Assembly: GCF_008831285.2 (NCBI RefSeq)
Contig: NC_045138.2
Coordinates: 31,159,934-31,219,933, forward strand
Length of the DNA: 60,000 bases
Direction: 5' to 3'
Source: Nymphaea colorata
Taxonomy: Eukaryota > Streptophyta > Magnoliopsida > Nymphaeales > Nymphaeaceae
Position numbers and translations under genes: made by a program. Of this stretch, positions 52,390 to 60,000 are shown piece by piece; the first letter of the stretch is position 1, and every line of letters starts with the position of its first letter. The notes beneath the pieces were generated by a model. The model saw only the letters and a program-made list of their open reading frames with translations, did no database searches and was not told the origin of the DNA.

Positions 52390-53600
52390 CTCTAATCATT
52401 TGGTGTGCCAGTAGGCTGTATGTGTGAAGACGCCATATATATATATAAAGAAAAGAAAGGGATTGATAGATTCTAAATCAAGCTACAGATGAACCCTTTA
52501 ACTTTCTTCAAAATACAAACATTTTAAATATTTATGAAACTAAATTAATAGGGAACATGCATTCATTTATGTTATTTTATTAAAAATATTAATTTTTTAT
52601 TATTAAAATCAAAATTCTGACGTTATATTCACTGTTGTTAAGTACTTTGGTTTCCTCATTATTATTATTATTATTTTGGAGGGTGGTTGGGGGTTGAGGA
52701 GGTCGGTTTGGTTGAAAGGACAGTGACCGATGGTTATATGTAGCCTGGGATTGGTAGTCCCAGCTGTCACATGAACATTTTGGAAGAAAAAAAATTTCTC
52801 TTTTTCTATTGTTTGCGTGCGATTACCACAACATGCAAGGGATGTGTGGAAAATTAACCATGATATAATTGACATATGCAAAGAAATGAAATTCTGATTT
52901 CCACCAAATATCCCAAGATTGAAGTTAGGTGGGAATATGGGTAAAACAAGTTCTGGACAAACTGTGTATGGCTAGTAGAGGCCATGGTTCCTGCAACGTA
53001 AATTTATGTTAAATAAAATAATACATTTTATTTTGGCTACCGTGACTATTGACTATTTACATATAATTCCATTTAATTAACTATGTCCCTATCAATATGC
53101 ATTTTTGGTTAGCTATTCATATATGTATTCTCTAAGTGATTTAGTTCGAAGGTACTTATTGATTAATTAAATTGGTTAGGTGAAAGGAAAGTTGTAATGA
53201 AAAACGTGCTGAGAGATAGGCTCCCTACCTTATTTCAAAAACTTAATATTTGCATAAAAAAGAAATCATCAGCACATGGCTCTTATCATAACATCAGATC
53301 AGAATTTTTTTTAAAAAAAAAGCAACTGTAAACACAGCAGCCCAAGAAACTTAAATCCCAAAAACAGAATAATTGAGCACAAGAAAGGATTCATAAACTT
53401 CAAAATCGATCTTCAAGGGGATTGAATCCATACATGAATATTATGTAAGGCCAAGAATATTGCACATCGATAAGATTTGGCATCAAAACCTGTTGATGAG
53501 GAGGATTTAATTATCATTTATGCTTGCTGATCTGCATGGTGCCCAGTATGGGTCCTTATGAACTGCATTAACTGCCCATATTGAAACGATTATAGTCTTG
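52241..53600. other. AT-rich interval without a gene
   Basis: It contains a (TA)n tract (52357-52387), a (TTA)n tract near 52657-52675 and generally AT-rich DNA. No coding or structural signal was recognised. Confidence 0.4.
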
Positions 53601-54060
53601 AAGATTTGCATGCTTGATTCATGAAGCACGAATTCAAGAAACAGATACGAATGTTAATCAAGTTTCCAACTCCAATGGCAAACTTAACTTTCGAACTGCA
53701 GCAGTTTGGTCAGAGGAATCAATTCAATAATTACAGAAAGAGAACTATCAACAACCGTAGAAGCTGGAGCGTCAGCACTCTGAACACCTCTTCGTATGAC
53801 TCAACTATTCGTTTGGCTTGTGCAAATTGTGGTCAAATGTCGAGCATGTACGCAACAGAGGCTCTCAAATGCAAAACTTATCGCTTTCAAAAAGAGGGGA
53901 CACAAACCGAACGTGTGGTTGTCGAACTTCGGTAATGTTTCGCCGCAGAAATTGTTATAACAACGCGAGGATGGTCGGTCACACGCCGAAAGGCTGTCAA
54001 TTTTTAGCGACGACCACAGCTGAACGCCGTGATTTTCACTTCATTGACGCGACAATAATA
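53600..54060 (+). mobile_element. Possible LTR-retroelement gag remnant (zinc knuckles)
   Basis: The plus strand has an Asn/Arg-rich stretch (RNQFNNYRKRTINNRRSW), then CANCGQM near 53818-53840. In another frame follows NCYNNARMVGHTPKGCQ near 53950-54000. The last resembles a CX2CX4HX4C gag zinc knuckle with one cysteine lost. The order (basic linker, then knuckles) fits gag, but no protease or LTR was found. Confidence 0.35.
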
Positions 54061-54500
54061 ATGTGTTGGTAAAACTGACTTTCTGTCAGTACTTTTAGAA
54101 AAACGCATTTTTTCAAAAACAAAAAAAGCAAAAATATTTAATGACCGTTTAAAACTTAAAAAAACGTAATTTTTGAAAAAAAAACGTTAAAAACGAAAAA
54201 GACGTGTTTTTTTGCTTTTTTTTTTACTTTTTTTTTTCTTTCAGTTTTTTTTAACGTCAAACAGTTTTTTTCATTTTTTATTTCTTATTTATTACAAATC
54301 TACTTATCTTTTCTCACTTATTTTTTTTTTTTTTTAGTTTTTTAAGATTTTTAAAAATTTACCATATTTTTTCATTTTTTTAAGTTCATCATATTATACC
54401 AAAAAAAACCCTCACAGTTTAAAACTTCGAAACATTATTTGTGATTATGAACTTTTTATCCATGTCCTTTAATAATAAAAATTGGTAAAAATCAATTATT

Positions 54501-54583
54501 AGCGATGTTTGAGTTTTGGTAAAAGTATAAATTCACGTTTGTCTCTCAATGTCAATGAATGTTGTCTTTTATGGGCCAGTGAA

Positions 54584-54622
<39 letters not shown>

Positions 54623-54682
54623 TGTTACATCCCTAATGCGACAAACGTGAATTTATTCTTTTACCAAAACTCAAACATCGCT
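54501..54682. mobile_element. Fold-back element with 45-bp arms and poly-T loop
   Basis: The left arm 54501-54545 (agcgatgtttgagttttggt...) and the right arm 54638-54682 are inverted repeats matching at 43 of 45 positions by my alignment. The 92-bp interior contains a 33-nt T run (54586-54618). No open frame and no clear target duplication were seen. It could form a strong hairpin in DNA or RNA. Confidence 0.75.
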
Positions 54683-55062
54683 CAAACATCAGTGAGCTTC
54701 ATTCTATCAAGAGTGAGTTGGTGCACCCAACACATATATCCAACAAAGAGAAGAAACATTTTTGAAATTATTGAAAAAGAAATGTACCTTTGAGTCTTTT
54801 CACTTTTATTTATTTATTTTTTTTGTCTTTATGAAATTTTTTTTTATTAACCTGGCCCATTTCCAACATTCTAGCTTACAAGATTCTCCCTTCTCCTCCA
54901 ATCCCCACCTAAGCTCCCCCAAGCCCATGAGCCTGCCCTAGGCTTTGGCTTGAATCTATTTAAGGCCTGCCACTAGGTTTAAGCCCCTCATTGGGCCTGC
55001 AAGAATCCTTCCATTTCTGTAAATGAATGAATTCTATTCTCACCTCCTTGGGTATCTTCCTG

Positions 55063-55333
55063 CATTGTCACAAATATCGTTTTCGAGAAAATCTTATCGT
55101 GGTTTTTCTCGGGTATTTTTTTGGTGAAATTGTTCTTCATAGGTAAATTTTGGGTTAAAAAATTAAAATAATAAGAAACCTTCAAAAATAAAAATATATT
55201 ACAATCCTATGTAAAAATGACAAGATTTTCATTTTGGTGAGATTTTCAAAATCTTTTCTCAAATTTCTCATTTTATTTCATTTTTTGTAAATATCGTGAA
55301 ATTTTGAAAAGCTCACGATATATGTGACACTGG
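55063..55333. mobile_element. MITE-like element with TGTCAC ends
   Basis: The left end is ttgtcacaaatatcgttttc; the right end, reversed, is agtgtcacatatatcgtgag. The sub-terminal text (aaaatcttatcgtgg against aaaatttcacgatat) is also similar. The core is AT-rich and non-coding. Target duplication was not resolved. Confidence 0.4.
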
Positions 55334-55370
55334 ACTCTTACCATCCTCATCTAAAAATTGGTTATCGATA

Positions 55371-55542
55371 GGGATGGAGTCAGAAATTTTTCATAAGGTG
55401 GGCCGAATTAAAGTTTCTAAATTTTGACTAAGACAAAAATATCATTTTTCAAAATTTTTATATACAAGGTTTACATGTAAATTTTTTAATTTTTTTGTGA
55501 GCTGGGGCAGGCCCATGCAAGCCCTATCTTGGCTCTGTCCTT
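55371..55542. mobile_element. hAT-type MITE with GGAGTCAG / CTGGCTC-like ends
   Basis: The left end gggatggagtcagaaatttt and the right end tatcttggctctgtcctt are of the widespread plant class whose ends read like GGGCGGAGCCAG. Near the right end is caggcccatgcaagccc. The length is about 172 bp. No exact flanking duplication was seen. Confidence 0.5.
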
Positions 55543-55796
55543 GGTCATCTATGGCAGGCCGAATTAAATGAACAGTCGCATATCCCCAAAAGAGAGGAGA
55601 ATGGTTCTCCACCTTCAACACTTTCTTATGGACTTAAAGTAACTATGGAGAACTTTTTAGAATTAATCAGCAAAACCTGCCGACGATTTTTCTCGGAATA
55701 GCTTAACCCTTCAACAGGCTTACTTGACACCTGCTAAACAAGATGAATCATTTGAAAAAATAAGTGCGCCGCAACCATATCAAAATGAGGCACTTT

Positions 55797-55965
55797 AGGG
55801 GCCGTTTGGTAATAATACTATATTGTTACTATCCAATGAATCTGCCCGGTAAAATGAGGTAAATCTATGAAATAGTGTATATTTCACATGCCAAGAATGT
55901 AACCATATTTTAGGGTAAATTTATAAGACAATAACAATGCATTACTGTTCTTTTAAATAAAATCC
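55797..55965 (+). mobile_element. MITE-like element starting GGCCGTTTGGTAATA
   Basis: The opening ggggccgtttggtaataata is shared in reverse with the element ending at 19803, and the interior tttataagacaataac with ttcataagacagtaat there. It is non-coding and AT-rich; the right boundary is approximate. Confidence 0.4.
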
Positions 55966-56848
55966 AACATTCAATGTTAATTTTTAAGGAGCTTTCGTTT
56001 TAAAAGTTCTGAGGAAATGTTGAGGGGAAATTAGAGTTAGATCGTCCTAGAAGCCCACATATTGACTTGATTTACACTTTCTTTAACAAGAAACATTCAA
56101 TGGAGAAAATAGAATCATCTCCGCCATTGAGTTTGACATATCTTTCAAAGGAGAAAAATAGAATCATCTCGGCCATTAAAACAATCTGGCTTTTATATTT
56201 GTGAACTTAATATTCACCGTTTGATCTCCTTATAATTGATGGTTAGATAATTCACATCAAGTCTGTCATATGAGGAACACTCTCACGTAGTTAGGTGTTT
56301 TCCTATATATATATATATATATAATAAATTTAGATTTGTAAATGTAAATGTGGATGGTTAAGAACTAGACTGCATGCCTTTAGTGACGGCATAGTAACTG
56401 TTCGTATTACTTTTAGTAACAAATTCTAGTGGACTCACTCACTCAGCAGATTTTTTATTTTTTAAGCATCATCTAACAACATTATCCGATGTTTAGCATA
56501 TAAGAATGATTCCTATATCGAATTATTGTTTCCAATCTATCATCTAAAATCCATATCCGACATAATGCATGAATTGATAAGAACCCGCACCAGCGTTCCA
56601 AGACAAATTATCAACACTTCAAATAAAATCAAACAACTGGAGAAAGCAGAATAATGCTTTTGCTTCCATGAAGAGAAGGAAGGATCAAATGCAGAAAACT
56701 GCCACCATTTGTTGGGAACAAAGATCAACACTTAAAGAACAAAGATCGCAACATGACAACACAGTATGCGCCTACATCCATGAGGAGAAAGAAAGACGGG
56801 GGAGAGGCCATGGGGATGGAAGAAGGCAACCATCACCCACGAACAAAA
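55966..56848. other. Interval before the second CYSTM gene
   Basis: The region is AT-rich and holds the word gagaaaatagaatcatctc-gccatt twice (about 56103 and 56153) and a short (TA)n near 56307. Its last part is 3' UTR-like sequence of the minus-strand CYSTM gene. No gene was seen. Confidence 0.4.
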
Positions 56849-57105
56849 TCAGCAGCAGCAACAGCAAGACAGGACGTCGAAGCAGCACGAGCACGCCTCA
56901 AAGCAGAAGCAGCACCAACAAACGCTGTACAAGCTGCACCAACAAAACAAAAAGGGAAGAAATTAAAACGTCGTCTTCTCTGACGCGCGCGCGAGAGAGG
57001 GGAGAGAGAGACGAACCAGGCGTAGAGGCAGGCCTTCTCTTCATCGGGCTGCTGCTGGACACGATCGACGTTTGACATCTCTTGCTGCGCCGGTGGAGAA
57101 CTCAT
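56849..57105 (-). CDS. Small CYSTM-domain protein, copy 2
   Basis: This gene has the same two-exon build as the copy at 50.4 kb. Exon 1 (57105-57017) encodes MSSPPAQQEMSNVDRVQQQ, then PDEEKACLYA and the bases TG. Exon 2 (56933-56849) supplies C, then LYSVCWCCFCFEACSCC, FDVLSCCCCC and TGA. The intron is 83 nt, GT-AG, phase 2; the product is 57 aa. The Cys-rich membrane module is kept but has Trp and Phe where copy 1 has Cys. The N-terminus is more divergent than the module entry EEK-CLYAC. The 3' UTR also shows similarity to copy 1, so this is a segmental duplicate. Confidence 0.8.
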
Positions 57106-57215
57106 CCTTTCCCTCCTCTTTCTAGCTGACGGAATCGAAAGAAGAGATGAAGAAGCAGAGAGAGGGAGAAGGAGAGGTGCCAAACTGGGAAGGAGAAGGG
57201 GGAGCAGGCACGCCT

Positions 57216-57222
57216 CTTTATA
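57216..57222 (-). promoter_or_regulatory. TATA box of CYSTM copy 2
   Basis: TATAAAG on the minus strand lies about 115 bp before the ATG and is followed by a CT-rich leader, as expected for a plant core promoter. Confidence 0.5.
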
Positions 57223-60000
57223 GGTTTTGGTATACGATGGCAGAAAAGATCCCATCCTCCCATTTCCTCACCAGGAAGCCACGGGATACGAATCCAACGC
57301 TAAACTGAATTCGGATCGCTTTAAAAAGGATTTATTGCAGAAATTATCTACGTCGTTGATTTCACTAATAGCATGGCTTGAATTCAGTATCCAGAGTAAT
57401 CTTCAAGCAGCAATTAGAAACCCAACTCGATTTTTCGAAAAGAGACGAAAATCAATGCAGAGGCCAAAATTACCATGTATTTTAGACGGAAAATTGAACA
57501 AGCCTTGTCACTCTTTCTCTCTTAAACCAAGATGCCAGTAGGTGAAAGTATCCCGTGATATGTAAAGTGAATCGGAGATTTTATTTTACGGAAACATATT
57601 TAAAAGGAAACAGTGAAATGTTGATTGGAGAACCTTCACCGATAGTAGTTCTACACTCTACCGGCATTAGATTTTTACAGTTTCCAGAGATCATGAGGGA
57701 GAGAGGGAAGCCACCCGATTCAAAGCTCGAGTTTCTTCCTTTTCCACATTTTTTTGAGACCTGAGACTGATTTTCGTGCTTCGAGGTGATGAGAGATGAA
57801 CAGGCCCGCCTATCAGTTCTTACCATGTGTATTGCACCAACCAGAGATGAGAGAGATCTCATTCATTCAACACTAGCACTTAGGTTGACAGCTTAGAACT
57901 GGGTTTAACCTGAGGGGTTACGATAGAAACTTCTGGTAAAATGTCCGCCCGTAATCTAGCAGATAAAGTACATTACAGCCCGTAATCTAGCAGATAAAGT
58001 ACATTACATAGTCAGTTTTAGGTTACGGATTGATGACTTACCCATTCAGTGACTTTGGCACTGGACGTTCTCAAAATGGGTATTATCGTGTCGGGTGAAT
58101 TAGATATGTTGGCATTCCAGGCTTCCTTCTCCTTTCAGGGAACAAATCTCATTTTTCTCAAAGGGCCTGAAATAACTTATGGAGAAATGAGTGGAAATGC
58201 TTGATGCATATACTGGATCCATAATTGCCAATTGGCGACATGTAGCCAGAAAGAAAAAAATTTCTCTAAAACAAATTTTTTCTTTGTCATGTTTGGGTGA
58301 GTTTAGGTTGCCATATCATGCAAGAGATCTAGAGAAAAGAAAAACAACCACAACAGTATATATGCCAAAAAAAAAAAATGAAATCCCGATTTCTACCAAA
58401 TGTGACTTGCTAACTTTTTATTAAATTTTTAATAATGAGCTGCATGTTAATAAAAAGAGAGATGTGGAAGTTAGGCTGTTTCTAGAGGCCATTCAATTGC
58501 ACGTAGCCAGTTATGGAGAAAATTTTATCAACGGCACTAACCCTAGTAGGTTTGGTGTTTATGGGGCATTGATGTGAGTCTGGGCACTACATTTGACTGG
58601 AACCAGGTCCAGCTCCCTCGTTATAAACATTTTTAAGGATTTGTGTTGCCTGGCGTGGGCAATGGCTCATACCAGCCCACACCTAGCTCCGCTACTCCAG
58701 GTAGCAAACATAGGCATGACAACCAATACCCACCGTAGTGGTTAATTTTAGTAAAGATCTTGGGATTACCCAATACTAATGGTTTAGGCATGGATATTCA
58801 TTGATCCAAAAGCAGAAGTGGATCCCATTTGCTCCGGATAGAGCCCATTTGCCCTGATGGCCGGATATAGTCGTCAGGCTGGTACGAGATGAGGTCCTCT
58901 ACCGTTGGTTTACTCTCATGGGAGCTATGATCTTGTGTCAGTAGTTGAGAGTGTCGTATTAGTTGAAATACCTCTTGTACTCGCTCGAAATCAACCCTAT
59001 CCTCATTTTCTTCTTGTGTTGCAAGACAGAGTCATTGATATGCAAGTTGAAACATAGTCTGGTCATCACTCTGAAGCACTAAAAACAGACTTGGTATCAA
59101 AGAGATGGGGAGAAGTGTGGGGGCTTCAGCTCATCTGTTGGGTGGTATGATGAAATACTCCTCCTACCACCCAACGACATATGTAGACATGATGGAAAGG
59201 TGAGAAGAAATGAATGTGAGATAAGAGAAGTTGCAGCTAGAGCTGCACCTATGCTGGTATTATTTGGTTAGGATCTCTTCTGCTTTCGGGTTGAACCATG
59301 ATCTACTTTTTATCCAGATCTGGAACCGATGTACACAACCTTTTGCACCATTCTATTGGGGAAAAATGCAGCATCCACGTTATTAACGGGTTTATGATCC
59401 AATAAATCCTTATGTACCATGACTGAGTCGGCCTTGTACACATGTCCCCTTCATGTCCACAAAGTTTCAAAATCAACATATATAATTTTTATCACCCGTA
59501 AAAGTGATTTATATGTATAAACCCAAGAAGGCCAGTTTAGGAAGTTGAATGTCCGTAAACCTTACATATAGACGAAAATTCTATGAGGATAACATGTTTT
59601 TATGGATTCTTAAGCCTTTGAGCAAGAAAATTGATCGATCTGTCAACACCCCAAATTTTTTCACATCGGAACTAAAGCGATATCAAAATTTTATAAAAGA
59701 ATTGTGAAAAATTACAATTTCAAAGCTAATTTCGAATCTAAAAAATAATCTAGATTCAATTTAACCCGCGACACAAATCCCAATGCAGGATTATGAGTCC
59801 AAACTATTTGCAAATGTCATTTGACATCCAAATCCAATTGCAAAATTCAAATTTTGTTTTAAATCCAAGAATTGGATATGATTCGGTCTAGAATGCTATG
59901 TGGAACCCATGTGTGGGCCCCACCTAGCCCGTGTGGTCAAGAGCCCCCCAAGGGTCACGCTCCCCATTTCAAATATATATATATATATATATTAAAGGAA
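57223..60000. other. Distal interval without a supported gene
   Basis: It contains a 31-bp two-copy tandem duplication (57947-58008). Near 58560-58700 lies a MITE-like patch ending cctagctccgctactcc. Sequence near 59090 (ttggtatcaaagagatgggg) resembles a retrotransposon primer-binding site after an LTR. GC-richer LTR-like text (gtgtgggccccacctagccc) lies near 59910. No coding sequence was recognised. Confidence 0.4.
57947..58008. repeat. Two-copy 31-bp tandem duplication
   Basis: The unit cccgtaatctagcagataaa and its continuation gtacattaca is repeated exactly, back to back. Confidence 0.9.

Overview
This is nuclear DNA from a flowering plant. The supported genes are intron-rich with GT-AG boundaries, and the window is AT-rich with long (TA)n and (GA)n microsatellites and many decayed retroelements and small inverted-repeat elements. 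The gene content (class III peroxidases, a chloroplast NDH subunit, a plant CYSTM pair) is angiosperm. The species cannot be fixed from sequence alone; an early-diverging angiosperm such as a water lily is only a guess.

Region 1 (1-18.4 kb) is a cluster of four secretory class III peroxidases in order minus, plus, minus, plus (about 4.0-5.3, 8.9-10.1, 13.0-14.2 and 17.1-18.4 kb). The two outer copies match each other most closely in intron 1 and 5' flank, and so do the two inner copies, so the cluster is a nested inverted duplication. The 3' two thirds of all four copies, including intron 2, look homogenised. The fourth copy carries a 23-nt frameshifting deletion. Between the genes lie decayed Ty1/copia and LINE pieces, a dispersed inverted-repeat family, and two stretches that resemble peroxidase promoters with no gene behind them.

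Region 2 (21.4-25.0 kb) holds a complete six-exon gene for the ferredoxin-like subunit PnsB3/NDF4 of the chloroplast NDH complex. Region 3 (25-30 kb) is gene-poor and has a zf-RVT LINE remnant.

Region 4 (30.2-46.6 kb) has two minus-strand housekeeping genes: a five-exon TMEM19/DUF92 membrane protein (PGR-like), and upstream of it a TDRD3/RMI1-N (DUF1767) gene of at least six exons. The second has an apparent GC-AG first intron and probably one unrecognised micro-exon. From memory, the Arabidopsis homologues also lie close together, which would make this old microsynteny.

Region 5 (46.6-60 kb) is rich in repeats: a MITE with an 8-bp target duplication, copia and LINE fragments, a gag remnant, a near-perfect fold-back element with a poly-T loop, and further MITE-like elements. 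Embedded in it are two small two-exon CYSTM genes on the minus strand (53 and 57 aa), which open-reading-frame searches would miss because each is split inside a cysteine codon.

Nothing here looks like a wholly new biological system. The most unusual items are the nested inverted peroxidase cluster with its conversion pattern and fresh frameshift, the cryptic CYSTM pair, and several structured repeats.
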